Assembly (NCBI GenBank): GCA_900545665.1
Contig: UQZU01000032.1
Span: 1 to 23,695, forward strand
Direction of reading: 5' to 3'
DNA from: an uncultured Collinsella sp.
GTDB lineage: Bacteria > Actinomycetota > Coriobacteriia > Coriobacteriales > Coriobacteriaceae
Length of the DNA: 23,695 nt
Shown: positions 1 to 8,015 of the stretch, in pieces
Layout of the letters: every line of letters begins with the position of its first letter
Numbering within the stretch: position 1 is the first letter of the stretch
Program-made: the position numbers and the translations under genes
Notes under the pieces: generated by a model
The model's database searches: none
Told to the model about the DNA's origin: nothing
What the model saw: the letters and a program-made list of their open reading frames with translations, nothing else

Positions 1-41
1 CAGCGTAGTCTCGTGGGCTCGGAGATGTGTATAAGAGACAG
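1..41. other. Illumina Nextera adapter remnant at contig end (artifact)
   Basis: Positions 8-41 match, base for base as I remember it, the 34-nt Nextera transposase read-2 adapter, ending in the 19-bp Tn5 mosaic end AGATGTGTATAAGAGACAG at 23-41. Positions 1-7 (CAGCGTA) lie where the tail of an i7 index would be. This is library-construction sequence that survived trimming, not bacterial DNA and not a native transposon. Genomic sequence starts at about position 42. Confidence 0.97.
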
Positions 42-43
42 GG

Positions 44-68
44 TGGGGAAAGGTGTTGAAAAATGGGG
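44..68 (+). promoter_or_regulatory. MraZ-box operator repeats
   Basis: Three pentamers in 10-bp register are visible: TGGGG at 44-48, TGTTG at 54-58 and TGGGG at 64-68, each separated by 5 nt. MraZ proteins are known to bind TGGGN direct repeats with 5-nt spacers upstream of their own gene. The middle copy is degenerate. The array overlaps the -35 box at 56-61, which fits autorepression of the dcw operon by MraZ. Any further repeats upstream are lost because the adapter begins just before position 42. Confidence 0.75.
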
Positions 69-84
69 CGGTTCCCCATATTAT
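56..84 (+). promoter_or_regulatory. dcw operon promoter (sigma-70 type)
   Basis: A TTGAAA -35 box (56-61) and a TATTAT -10 box (79-84) are separated by exactly 17 nt, giving a predicted transcription start near 90-92. The -35 box lies within the MraZ-box array. The resulting leader of about 60 nt would carry the 100-116 hairpin and the mraZ ribosome binding site. Both hexamers match the consensus closely (5 of 6 each). Confidence 0.75.
64..78 (+). repeat. Inverted repeat TGGGG-CGGTT-CCCCA
   Basis: Perfect 5-bp arms TGGGG (64-68) and CCCCA (74-78) flank the 5-nt loop CGGTT. The left arm is also the last MraZ-box pentamer, and the repeat occupies the spacer between the -35 and -10 boxes. A very similar palindrome follows at 100-116. 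It could be a second operator half-site in inverted orientation. Confidence 0.6.
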
Positions 85-99
85 TAATGACGTCGACAA

Positions 100-116
100 G
101 CGGGGTGGTTCCCCGC
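100..116 (+). repeat. Hairpin GCGGGG-TGGTT-CCCCGC in mraZ leader
   Basis: Perfect 6-bp arms (100-105 and 111-116) flank the loop TGGTT. The core GGGG-Y-GGTT-CCCC is shared with the 64-78 repeat, 37 bp upstream. It would lie in the mraZ 5' leader, just after the predicted start site. No T-run follows, so it does not look like an intrinsic terminator. It may be a protein-binding palindrome or an mRNA-stabilising hairpin. Confidence 0.6.
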
Positions 117-152
117 GTACGTGCCATCTGAGTAACCGAGGGGAGGGCGCAC

Positions 153-587
153 ATGGGAATGACTGGTGCATACGAGCGCAATCTCGATGCAAAAGGTCGT
201 CTGTCCCTGCCTGCACCCCTTCGCGAGGAGCTTGGAGAGCACGTTCGCGTGTTCAAAGCCCTGGATGTCGATGCTCTGTACGTGTTCTCTGCCGAGGCCT
301 TCGATAAGTGGGTCGAAGGACTCTTCGCGGGTCGTGAGGGCCACGAGGGTTTTAACCCGCGTGACATTAATGACCAGAAGCTCATGAGGGCGATCAACAA
401 GCGCACCACGTCGATGGATGTGGACAGTGCCGGTCGTATCGGTCTTTCCGAGTCTCTCCGCAAGCAGGCGAACCTCGACCGCGAGGTCACGGTTGTGGGC
501 AACTACGACCACCTTGAGGTTTGGGATCGCGCCGCGGCCGATGAGGACGATGACGATGAGGCCCTGCTGGACCTCTTCTTCTCGTAA
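153..587 (+). CDS. mraZ: Transcriptional regulator and division/cell wall cluster protein MraZ
   Basis: MraZ is an AbrB/SpoVT-like DNA-binding protein that forms a ring and represses its own operon by binding TGGGN repeats. The 144-residue product is the usual family length. Two repeated swapped-hairpin domains are recognisable: residues 1-60, with YERNLDAKGRLSLPAPLR, and a second half with the related segment SMDVDSAGRIGLSESLR at about residues 88-104. The C-terminus is very acidic (DEDDDDEALLDLFFS). The ATG at 153 has a strong ribosome binding site, GAGGGGAGG at 138-146, 6 nt upstream. It is the first gene of the dcw operon, and the operator-like repeats at 44-68 are its expected target. 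A 20-nt gap separates it from rsmH. The identification is firm. Confidence 0.96.
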   Translation: MGMTGAYERNLDAKGRLSLPAPLREELGEHVRVFKALDVDALYVFSAEAFDKWVEGLFAGREGHEGFNPRDINDQKLMRAINKRTTSMDVDSAGRIGLSESLRKQANLDREVTVVGNYDHLEVWDRAAADEDDDDEALLDLFFS

Positions 588-607
588 GGGCAAGGCACGG
601 GTAACGG

Positions 608-1573
608 ATGGAGCGTGGGATCTTGACACAAGAATATCGGCATGAACCTGTCATGCTCGGCGAAGTGCTTGAGTCGCTGCGGCTAAAGAGCGGCTCCGTT
701 GTCTGCGATTGCACCCTTGGCGGTGCCGGCCATTCGGTAAAGATGGCCGCGCAGGTGGGGGAGACGGGCCTTTTGCTCGGCGTCGATCAGGACGACATGG
801 CCCTCGAGGCCGCTGGCGCCCGTCTGGACCGCGAGGTTCCCGGCGTTCCGCACCAGCTGCTGAAGGGCAACTTCGGCGACTTGGACGAGCTACTTTGCTC
901 GGCCGAGGTGCCCGGGGTCGATGGCTTCCTGTTCGATTTGGGCGTTTCGTCGCCGCAACTCGATATCCCTGGCAGGGGCTTTTCGTATAACGAGGACGCC
1001 CCATTGGACATGCGGATGGATCCGGGTAATAACACCTTAAACGCAGCTGAGGTCATCAACACCTATAACGAACACGACCTCGCCCGGATTCTACGCGTCT
1101 ACGGCGAAGAGAAGTTCGCCTCGCAGATCGCGCGCGAGATCGTGCGCCGCCGCGAGCAAGAACCGATCGAAACCACCGGCCAATTTGTCGAGATCATCAA
1201 GGCGGGTATCCCGGCTGCCGCTCGTCGGCATGGCGGACACCCGGCCAAGAAAAGTTTCCAGGCCATTCGCATCGAGGTCAATCACGAGCTCGATGTGCTC
1301 GAACGAGGGCTTGATGCCGCCACCAGGTGGCTCAACCCGGGCGGACGTATCTGCGTCATCTCGTATCACTCGCTCGAGGACCGTATCGTAAAGAACCACT
1401 TTAAGGAGATGAGCCAGGGGTGCACGTGTCCGCCGGAGATTCCGGTGTGCGTGTGCGGCAACGTGCCGATACTCAAGGTCATCACCCGCAAACCCTTGGT
1501 TGCCCAGCCTGATGAGGTTGAGCGCAACCCTCGGGCGAGATCAGCCAAAATCCGCGTGGCGCAGCGTCTGTAG
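608..1573 (+). CDS. rsmH: 16S rRNA (cytosine(1402)-N4)-methyltransferase RsmH
   Basis: RsmH (MraW) transfers a methyl group from S-adenosylmethionine to N4 of C1402 in 16S rRNA. The 321-residue product has the family motifs in order: SAM-binding TLGGAGHS (36-43), DLGVSSPQLD (110-119), DMRMDP (about 134-139), HPAKKSFQAIRIEVN (211-225), SYHSLEDRIVK (252-262) and NPRARSAKIR (307-316). A CTC/CVC cysteine pair set lies near 272-283. It follows mraZ directly, the conserved position in dcw clusters. The start is uncertain. The ATG at 608 has only a weak upstream ribosome binding site. A TTG at 623 would give MTQEYRHEPVML, closer to the usual RsmH N-terminus, and has GGAG at 610-613. The catalytic body is unaffected by this choice. 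Confidence 0.95.
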   Translation: MERGILTQEYRHEPVMLGEVLESLRLKSGSVVCDCTLGGAGHSVKMAAQVGETGLLLGVDQDDMALEAAGARLDREVPGVPHQLLKGNFGDLDELLCSAEVPGVDGFLFDLGVSSPQLDIPGRGFSYNEDAPLDMRMDPGNNTLNAAEVINTYNEHDLARILRVYGEEKFASQIAREIVRRREQEPIETTGQFVEIIKAGIPAAARRHGGHPAKKSFQAIRIEVNHELDVLERGLDAATRWLNPGGRICVISYHSLEDRIVKNHFKEMSQGCTCPPEIPVCVCGNVPILKVITRKPLVAQPDEVERNPRARSAKIRVAQRL

Positions 1574-1663
1574 GCGCGACCGCGCGATATTGGACCTCCC
1601 GCTCGCACCATAAACGAAGCTTAAACACACTACCAACGTACTCGGGATGGGAGGCGGCATATC

Positions 1664-2134
1664 ATGGGCTACAACACTTCAAGCGCAGCACTCGCCTATG
1701 ATATGAACGCCATGCCCGCCTATCGTGAGACGCCGCAGGCCCCCGTTGCTCCCCGTGAGCAGCGCACGCCGCGCTTTGATGTCTACACGGGCGCGGGCCG
1801 TCAGGCAAACCAGGCGGTAAGCCCGGTTTTCATGAGCGTTCTTAAAACGTTTTGCATCATTGCGGCTATCTTCATGACGATCGGCGTCGCCCGCGTGGCG
1901 CTCGCCGGCGTTACGGCCCAGGTGCTCAACAGCAACGCCGAGCTTACCAACACGCTCGAAAAAGCGACCGATGAGAGCTCCGACCTGGAGGTCATGCATT
2001 CGGTCTATGGCGCCGACACGCGCATTCGCGACCTTGCGGGCGCTTATGGCATGGTGGAGCCCAGCGAGAGCGTTACACTTGACTTTTCGCAGGATGCAGC
2101 CGCGGGCGCCAACGCGACCGCGACCGCTCAGTAG
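1664..2134 (+). CDS. ftsL: FtsL-like septum protein
   Basis: This 156-residue single-pass protein sits exactly where ftsL lies, between rsmH and the division PBP. FtsL forms a complex with FtsQ and DivIC/FtsB that activates FtsW-FtsI. What is visible is a cytoplasmic N-terminus rich in Pro, Arg and Ala (1-50), one hydrophobic segment at about 56-82 (VFMSVLKTFCIIAAIF onward), then a polar helical stretch with coiled-coil character (88-115). The FtsL-typical ending R-D-L-A-x-x-Y-G-M-V-x-P is at about 122-133, followed by an Ala/Thr-rich tail. FtsL is poorly conserved in sequence, so the call rests on topology, the YGMVEP motif and position. The ATG has GGGAGG at 1649-1654, 9 nt upstream. A 90-nt gap separates it from rsmH. 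Confidence 0.75.
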   Translation: MGYNTSSAALAYDMNAMPAYRETPQAPVAPREQRTPRFDVYTGAGRQANQAVSPVFMSVLKTFCIIAAIFMTIGVARVALAGVTAQVLNSNAELTNTLEKATDESSDLEVMHSVYGADTRIRDLAGAYGMVEPSESVTLDFSQDAAAGANATATAQ

Positions 2135-2151
2135 CAAGACGGTAGCTGAGT

Positions 2152-4017
2152 ATGACAAATGACTATCGCCGCGGTTCCGATGGGGGCCGCGGTTCTGGAC
2201 GTCCCTCGTCGCGGGGACGTTCTGGTTATCAAGGAACGGGTCGGCAATCTTACAACGCCGGGCAGTCCCGTGGCAACGACCCGGCGTCGCGACTTCGCGG
2301 CTCGGGCGGCCCTCAAGTGCATAACACCAGGTCGCGCAAGAGTTCGTCGACCGAATGGCTCACAGGCGCGCCTCTGCCTCGCCGCAAAGCCGTCATGGGC
2401 TTCATCGGGCTTGGCTTGGGCTTGGGCGTCTTTCGCCTTGCCGACTATCAAATTGTCGAAGCCGATAAACTGCGCGAGCGTGCCGATGCGCGCCGCCTGC
2501 TTGCGCAGACCCTCTATGCCAAACGTGGCACCGTCTACGACCGCAATGGTAACGTGCTGGCGTCGTCGGTCGAATGTCGCAACATCGCCGTGAACCCGCA
2601 GCTTGTCGAGGATGTTGACAAGACGGTGTCGGCGCTGGTCAAGGCAACTGGAATCGATAAAAAGACCTGCCGCAAGCTCGTTGAGTCCGATGGAACCTGG
2701 GTGTATATCAAGCGCCAGGTGGACGAAGACGATGTTGCGGCGCTGGAGAAGAAGAACCTGCCCGGCGTGCTTTTTGAGCAGGCCATGAAGCGCGTATATC
2801 CATACGGCAATCTGGCATCGCAGGTGCTGGGTGTAGTGAATGTAGACAACGACGGCTTGACGGGTCTCGAAAAGCAATACAACAAGCTTCTGACCGGCAC
2901 GAACGGTTCTCTCGTACGCGAGCGCGCGAGGGACGGCAGCTATATCGCGGGCGGTGCCTATAAAAAGGTGGCTGCGGTCGACGGCGTTGATATCGTGACG
3001 ACGCTCGACGTCAATATCCAGCGTGCGGCCGAGGATGCCCTGGCAGAGGCAGTTGAGAAGACTAAGGCCAAGAACGGCTCGGCGCTGGTCACCGATCCTA
3101 CGACAGGCGAGATTTTGGCAGCCTGCTCGTACCCGACCTACGACCAGACCGATCTGGAGAATGCCAAGACCGAGGATATGAATCTGCGCCTGGTCACCGA
3201 CGCCTACGAGCCCGGCTCGGTCTTTAAGACGCTCGTGGCGGGCGCCGGCTTCGACTTGGGCGTCGTGCGATCGAGTACGTCGTTTGAGGTGCCGGCGAGC
3301 ATCAAGGTGGGCGACGATACCGTCACCGATGCCGACAAGCGCGACTATGCCATGACCATGGATGTGCGCGAGATGATGCGCCGTTCGTCCAACGTGGGCT
3401 TTGTCCTAGTGGGGCGCAAGATCGGTGCCGACGACTTTGCCGCCTATGTGGACAAGTGGGGCATCGGTCACAGCTCGGGTGTCGATTTTCCGGGAGAGAG
3501 CCTGGGTATCGTCAAGGAGCGTGACCAGTATGACGGCGCCACGCTGGGCTCGATGAGCTTTGGACAGGCACTGTCCGTCTCGCCGATTGAGATCGCACGT
3601 GCCGTGGGCGGCATCGCCAACGGCGGCGTGATGATGACACCGCACTTCTATAAGTCCAGCAAAGGCGACGAGAAGGACTGGGGCGAAGGCGAGCGCGCGA
3701 TTTCGGAGGACGCCGCATCCCAGGTGACATCGTGCATGCAGACGGTCGTGTCCGAGGGAACGGGCGTTGGCGGCGCGGTTGACGGCTATGACGTGGCGGG
3801 TAAGACCGGTACGGCCGAACGTGCCGACGAGAACGGCGGCTACCTCAAGGAGAACTACATGTCGTCCTTTATGGGCTTTGCACCGGCACAATCGCCCAAG
3901 GTGCTGTGCTATATCACGCTCGACGGAACGCCGAGCGGCTCAGATGCCGCTGCGGTGCCGTTCCAGTCCATTATGGCCAATGCGCTCGACGTGCTGGGTA
4001 TCCCGCACACGAAGTAG
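2152..4017 (+). CDS. ftsI: Septal peptidoglycan transpeptidase FtsI (class B PBP)
   Basis: FtsI/PBP3 cross-links septal peptidoglycan as partner of FtsW. The 621-residue protein begins with a disordered tail rich in Arg, Gly and Ser (1-75, many RG pairs). One membrane anchor follows at about 80-97, then a PBP dimerisation domain (RGTVYDRNGNVLASS at 125-139). The transpeptidase domain has all three active-site motifs: S356-VFK (in EPGSVFK), SSN at 412-414 and KTGTAE at 551-556. There are no PASTA repeats. GVVNVDNDGLTGLEKQYN (227-244) is typical of division PBPs. The ATG has no clear ribosome binding site and lies 17 nt after ftsL, so translation may depend on coupling. An elongation PBP is the only real alternative, and position makes FtsI much likelier. 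Confidence 0.93.
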   Translation: MTNDYRRGSDGGRGSGRPSSRGRSGYQGTGRQSYNAGQSRGNDPASRLRGSGGPQVHNTRSRKSSSTEWLTGAPLPRRKAVMGFIGLGLGLGVFRLADYQIVEADKLRERADARRLLAQTLYAKRGTVYDRNGNVLASSVECRNIAVNPQLVEDVDKTVSALVKATGIDKKTCRKLVESDGTWVYIKRQVDEDDVAALEKKNLPGVLFEQAMKRVYPYGNLASQVLGVVNVDNDGLTGLEKQYNKLLTGTNGSLVRERARDGSYIAGGAYKKVAAVDGVDIVTTLDVNIQRAAEDALAEAVEKTKAKNGSALVTDPTTGEILAACSYPTYDQTDLENAKTEDMNLRLVTDAYEPGSVFKTLVAGAGFDLGVVRSSTSFEVPASIKVGDDTVTDADKRDYAMTMDVREMMRRSSNVGFVLVGRKIGADDFAAYVDKWGIGHSSGVDFPGESLGIVKERDQYDGATLGSMSFGQALSVSPIEIARAVGGIANGGVMMTPHFYKSSKGDEKDWGEGERAISEDAASQVTSCMQTVVSEGTGVGGAVDGYDVAGKTGTAERADENGGYLKENYMSSFMGFAPAQSPKVLCYITLDGTPSGSDAAAVPFQSIMANALDVLGIPHTK

Positions 4018-4143
4018 GGGGTTACAATCTTTGGGGCGTGGTTTGTTGTCCCATATGAGGGTGTTCACATGCCCTGCACCACGCATGTGCGGCGCTGGGA
4101 TACAATACGCCGATAGCATTATTAGGTTTACAGGGGAGCTGCA
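4018..4143 (+). promoter_or_regulatory. ftsI-murF gap with possible internal promoter
   Basis: This 126-bp gap is longer than most junctions in the cluster and lies where murE normally sits. It contains two TACAAT hexamers (4023-4028 and 4101-4106) that could be -10 boxes, but neither has a recognisable -35 box at 16-18 nt. A strong ribosome binding site, AGGGGAG (4132-4138), precedes murF by 5 nt. No ORF of meaningful length or murE remnant is visible. Confidence 0.3.
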
Positions 4144-5568
4144 ATGATAGAGATCGCCGTCAACAACCTCGCGGCCGCAACAGGGGCCCGAACCGTGACG
4201 GGAGAAGCCGATCGGGTATGCCGCGGGTGCGTTATCGACTCGCGCCAGGTCGAGGAAGGGACGATTTTCGTCGCCTTTCCCGGTGAAAACGTCGACGGCA
4301 ATGATTTTGCTTCCCGTGCCGTCCAGTCGGGTGCCGGCGCCGTCGTGATGACGCGTGAGCCCGAGGCCGAGCTGGTCTCGCTGGCGCAGGACAAGGGGTG
4401 CGCCATCCTGCTGACCGATGATCCCGAGGAGTTTCTGCTGCGTTTGGCGCACACGTATCGCCTGGAGCTTGGCTGCCTGGTCGTTGGCATTACCGGTTCC
4501 ATCGGCAAGACGACGACCAAGGACGTGCTCGCCGCCGTGCTCGCCAAGCGCTATCGTGTCTGGGCCACCAAGGGCAATTTCAATAACCTGATCGGCATGC
4601 CGCTCACGGTGCTTTCCGCTCCGGCCGATACCGAGGTCCTGGTGCTCGAGATGGGCATGAACCATTTCCACGAGATTGAGCGCCTGTCCAAGTCCGCCAA
4701 TCCCAACCTTGCCATCGTGAGCAAGATTGGTACCTCTCACATCGGCATTTTGGGCAGCCGCGAGAACATCGCCCGCGCTAAGGCCGAGATTGTCCAGGGT
4801 ATGTGCGCCGCCGGCGACTTCTTGCCGCTGCTGGTTTTGGGCGGTGAGGACGACTTTACGCCGTTCATTCGCGATACGTTCGCCCAGCCTGCTGGTATCG
4901 ACGTTATGCTGGCCGGCGTCTCGGACGACGATGAGGTCCGTGCCCGCGACATTCGTGTTGATGACGAGGGACGTCCGATCTTTACGCTCGATTTTGGCCA
5001 GGGTGAGACGATCGATACCATGCTTGCCATCCCCGGCGTGCAGTCCGTTCCTAATGCCGTTAAGGCCGCCGCGGTTTCCTATCGCCTGGGCGTGACGCCC
5101 GAGCAGATCGATGCTGCTTTTAGGGGCCTCACGATCACCGGTCACCGCCAGGAGATCAAGCGCGCCAAGAGCGGTGCCCGCGTCATCGACGATTCCTATA
5201 ACGCCAGTGCCGAATCCATGGCTGCTGGCCTCGATCTACTGTGCTCGCTTTCGTGCACGGGGTCTCGCATGGCGATCCTGGGCGAGATGGGCGAGATGGG
5301 CGATGAGGCTCCTCGCATGCATGAGCTCGTGGGCGCCTATGCCGCCGCCAAGAAGCTCGACATGCTGGCGTGCGTGGGTGGTGAGCTGGCCCAGCTTATG
5401 GCCGATGCCGCGCGCATGATGGGCATGGACGAGGACCGCATCCAGGTGTTCTCCGATTATCAGCAGGTGCTCGACCGCATGGGCGGCGCGCTTGAAAAAC
5501 ATGATGTTGTACTGGTCAAGGGTTCCCGCTTTGTTGAGCTCGACCGCTTTGTGGAAGGTGTGTGCTAG
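4144..5568 (+). CDS. murF: UDP-N-acetylmuramoyl-tripeptide--D-alanyl-D-alanine ligase MurF
   Basis: MurF adds D-Ala-D-Ala to UDP-MurNAc-tripeptide, the last cytoplasmic ligation of the pentapeptide precursor. The 474-residue product shows the three Mur ligase domains. The N-terminal substrate domain (1-105) has IDSRQVEEGTIFVAFPGENVDG. The central ATPase has P-loop GITGSIGKTTTK (115-126), then GNFNNLIGMP (144-153) and LEMGMN (168-173). The C-terminal domain has DDSYNASAESM (349-359), GEMGEMGDE (380-388) and VKGSR (458-462). GNFNNLIGMP and SYNASPESM-like motifs separate MurF from MurE. The ATG has a strong ribosome binding site. mraY starts 3 nt after the stop. In many bacteria murE comes immediately before this gene; here it does not. 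Confidence 0.96.
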   Translation: MIEIAVNNLAAATGARTVTGEADRVCRGCVIDSRQVEEGTIFVAFPGENVDGNDFASRAVQSGAGAVVMTREPEAELVSLAQDKGCAILLTDDPEEFLLRLAHTYRLELGCLVVGITGSIGKTTTKDVLAAVLAKRYRVWATKGNFNNLIGMPLTVLSAPADTEVLVLEMGMNHFHEIERLSKSANPNLAIVSKIGTSHIGILGSRENIARAKAEIVQGMCAAGDFLPLLVLGGEDDFTPFIRDTFAQPAGIDVMLAGVSDDDEVRARDIRVDDEGRPIFTLDFGQGETIDTMLAIPGVQSVPNAVKAAAVSYRLGVTPEQIDAAFRGLTITGHRQEIKRAKSGARVIDDSYNASAESMAAGLDLLCSLSCTGSRMAILGEMGEMGDEAPRMHELVGAYAAAKKLDMLACVGGELAQLMADAARMMGMDEDRIQVFSDYQQVLDRMGGALEKHDVVLVKGSRFVELDRFVEGVC

Positions 5569-5571
5569 CCC

Positions 5572-6591
5572 ATGTTCGGCAATCCCTCGTATCCAACGTA
5601 TCAGGCTTTTTTGGGGCTTGGCATCGCCGCTGCCATTGCGCTGCTGCTCATGCCGTGGTGGATCAAGCTGCTCAAGGTCGAGGGTATCGGCCAGCAGGTT
5701 CGTGCCGACGGCCCCAAGCGTCATTTGGTTAAGCAGGGAACGCCCACCATGGGTGGCGTTGTTATTCTCGTCGCGATTTCGCTGACCTGCCTGCTGATGG
5801 GCAAGCTCACCACCGAGCTCGTGCTCGTGCTGCTCGCCACGCTGGCGACCGGCGTGCTGGGCCTGATCGACGACCTGACCTCCGTTACGCATGGGCGCTC
5901 GCTCGGTCTGACGCCTCATGCCAAGATGATCGGCCTAACCATTATCTGTGTCACCTTTACGGTACTTGCCGTCAACTGGTGCGGCGTCGCCCCCGAGATT
6001 CGTTTTCCCGGCGGCCTGACGATTGACCTTGGCGTGCTTTCGACCACCATCTGCGGCCTTTCGTTCCCGTGGCTCTACATTGTCTTTTGCTGGCTGATGA
6101 TCGCCGGTCTTTCTAATGCCGTGAACCTGACCGATGGCCTTGACGGTCTTGCCGGCGGCACCTCCATGATTGCCATGCTCGCCATGGCTGCCATGGCGTT
6201 TTTGCACGGAGACGTGAACCTGTCCATCTTCTGCACCGCGTGTGCCGGTGCCTGCTTGGGCTTTCTGTGGTTCAACTGCTATCCGGCGAGCATCTTTATG
6301 GGCGATACCGGCTCGCTTGCCCTGGGCGCCGCGTTTGCCTGCACGTCCATCATGACCAACACCGAGGTCGTCTCCCTCATCATCGGCGGCCTGTTTATCG
6401 TTGAGACCCTGTCGGTCATGATTCAGGTTGTCTACTTCCACTTTACGCACAAGCGCGTCTTCCTTATGGCGCCCATCCATCATCATTTCGAAAAGAAGGG
6501 CTGGGCCGAGACCAAGGTCGTCATCCGTTTTTGGATTATCGCTGCGGCCTTTGGTGCCGTTGGCCTTGCCCTGTTCTTCCAGTTGGGATAG
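5572..6591 (+). CDS. mraY: Phospho-N-acetylmuramoyl-pentapeptide-transferase MraY
   Basis: MraY is the integral membrane enzyme that transfers phospho-MurNAc-pentapeptide from UDP to undecaprenyl phosphate, making lipid I. The 339-residue protein has about ten hydrophobic segments and the family motifs: DGPKRHLVKQGTPTMGG (46-62), LIDD (98-101, catalytic aspartates) followed by GRSLGLTPHAKM, NLTDGLDGLAGG (185-196, with D188), FMGDTGSLALG (242-252) and the histidine motif APIHHHFEKKGW (300-311). Length and motif order are normal. It starts 3 nt after murF, with GGAAGGTG inside the murF end serving as ribosome binding site, so the two are likely translationally coupled. murD follows after 9 nt. 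Confidence 0.97.
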   Translation: MFGNPSYPTYQAFLGLGIAAAIALLLMPWWIKLLKVEGIGQQVRADGPKRHLVKQGTPTMGGVVILVAISLTCLLMGKLTTELVLVLLATLATGVLGLIDDLTSVTHGRSLGLTPHAKMIGLTIICVTFTVLAVNWCGVAPEIRFPGGLTIDLGVLSTTICGLSFPWLYIVFCWLMIAGLSNAVNLTDGLDGLAGGTSMIAMLAMAAMAFLHGDVNLSIFCTACAGACLGFLWFNCYPASIFMGDTGSLALGAAFACTSIMTNTEVVSLIIGGLFIVETLSVMIQVVYFHFTHKRVFLMAPIHHHFEKKGWAETKVVIRFWIIAAAFGAVGLALFFQLG

Positions 6592-6600
6592 TGGTCTTTC

Positions 6601-8007
6601 ATGCCTCTTGCTGATGTCTTTAGCCTGCTCGTTTTGGGTCAGGGCAAATCCGGTCTCGATGTCGCCCGCTGGGCGCTGGCACATCCCGAGCGCGTAAGCG
6701 CCGTTACCGTGTATGGCGGCGGCACCTCTGAGCCCAATGACGCCACGCGTGCGCTCGAGGCTGCTGGTGCGTCGTTTGTCTATGGGACCGAACAGGTCGA
6801 GGGCGCCTATGACGTATGCGTGACGTGCCCGGGCATCTCGGAGTTCTCGGGCTTCTTTAAGGCCGGGCGCGAGCATGCCGCCCAGATTATGGGTGAGCCC
6901 GAGTTTGCCTATCGCCTGTCGCCCGATAACTGGATTGCCATCACGGGCACCAACGGCAAGACGACCACCACGTCGCTGACTGATTTTCTGCTTAAGGCTG
7001 CCGGCGAGGCCAGCGTTGCTGTCGGCAACATCGGCGAGCCGCCGGTCAACGAGATTGACGGCCGAGCCCACAACGAGTGGTTTGTGGCTGAGCTCTCGAG
7101 CTATCAGATTGCTACGACAACCGAGCTCCACCCCCGCGTGGCGGTGCTGCTCAACATCACTCCCGACCACTTGGGCTGGCATAAGAGCCATAAGAACTAT
7201 GCGCTTGCCAAGATCAAACTGTTTGACAATATGGTCGATGACGATCTGGTGGTTGTCGACGTCGAAGACGCCGGCATTCACGAGTTCGATGAGTACATCT
7301 ACACGCCGGGTCGTCGTATCTGCAAGGTTGCCTTTGACGAGCCTGAGGGCGAGGATGCCGCCTTTGTGCGCGATGGCAAGATGATCGTGCGTCTGAAGGG
7401 TGTCGAGACCCCGCTCATCGCTACATCCGAGCTCAAGATCTCGGGCCATCACAATGTTATCAATGCCCTGTGCGCTGCCACGGCTGCCTTGGCAGTCGGT
7501 GCCGATGTCGATGGTGTCTGCCGCGGTCTTGCCTCGTTCCAGCCGCTCGAGCACCGCGTGGAGCCGTGTGGCGAGATTGACGGCGTGCGCTACGTCAACG
7601 ATTCCAAGGCGACCAACACCGATGCGGTCGAGAAGGCACTGACGGCATTTCCCGATGACGACGTGATCTTGCTGCTCGGCGGCCACGATAAGGGCACGCC
7701 GCTCACGGACTTTGCGCGCGTCGTTATGGACAACGTGCGCTCGGTCGTCTGCTTTGGCGATGCGCGCGAGCGCTTCACCGCCGCTATGGACGAGGCCGAT
7801 GTCGATGGCGATGTGGATATCGCTCAGGCGGATGACCTGCGCGACGCCGTGGACGTTGCCCGTTCGCTTTCGAGCCGTGGTGACGTGATCTTACTTTCTC
7901 CTGCCTGCTCTTCGTTCGATGAGTTCTCGGGCTATGAGGAGCGCGGCCGCGTGTTTAAGGACTACGTGGCTCAGCTTGCCGCTACAGCGAAATCACAAAT
8001 GGAATAG
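6601..8007 (+). CDS. murD: UDP-N-acetylmuramoyl-L-alanine--D-glutamate ligase MurD
   Basis: MurD adds D-glutamate to UDP-MurNAc-L-Ala in the cytoplasm. The 468-residue protein begins with the Rossmann-type UDP-binding domain (LLVLGQGKSGLDVARW, 9-24). The ATPase domain follows, with GTNGKTTTT (116-124), ELSSYQ (164-169) and NITPDHLGWH (185-194). The C-terminal domain has EHRVE (317-321), NDSKATN (333-339), LLLGGHDKG (357-365) and LLSPACSSFDEF (431-442). The SPACSSFD motif, NDSKATN and position between mraY and ftsW identify MurD rather than MurC or MurE. It ends 8 nt before ftsW. The ribosome binding site is weak (GGGATAG region), so coupling to mraY is likely. Confidence 0.96.
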   Translation: MPLADVFSLLVLGQGKSGLDVARWALAHPERVSAVTVYGGGTSEPNDATRALEAAGASFVYGTEQVEGAYDVCVTCPGISEFSGFFKAGREHAAQIMGEPEFAYRLSPDNWIAITGTNGKTTTTSLTDFLLKAAGEASVAVGNIGEPPVNEIDGRAHNEWFVAELSSYQIATTTELHPRVAVLLNITPDHLGWHKSHKNYALAKIKLFDNMVDDDLVVVDVEDAGIHEFDEYIYTPGRRICKVAFDEPEGEDAAFVRDGKMIVRLKGVETPLIATSELKISGHHNVINALCAATAALAVGADVDGVCRGLASFQPLEHRVEPCGEIDGVRYVNDSKATNTDAVEKALTAFPDDDVILLLGGHDKGTPLTDFARVVMDNVRSVVCFGDARERFTAAMDEADVDGDVDIAQADDLRDAVDVARSLSSRGDVILLSPACSSFDEFSGYEERGRVFKDYVAQLAATAKSQME

Positions 8008-8015
8008 GGGTTGCG

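Noticed and set aside
23..41. Native Tn5-type transposon end
   Set aside because: The mosaic end is directly attached to the rest of the Nextera adapter at a contig terminus, so it is a library artifact.
100..116. Intrinsic terminator or attenuator before mraZ
   Set aside because: The hairpin is followed by GTACGTGCC, not a T-run, and no alternative pairing or leader peptide is evident.
5281..5308. GGCGAGATG tandem repeat inside murF
   Set aside because: It encodes the conserved GEMGEMGDE motif of MurF, so the repetition is explained by the protein.
5935..7686. 583-codon open frame on the minus strand across mraY and murD
   Set aside because: It lies opposite two firmly identified genes. 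Long antisense frames arise from GC-rich codon use, and the translation is rich in His, Arg, Asp and Gly with no recognisable motif.
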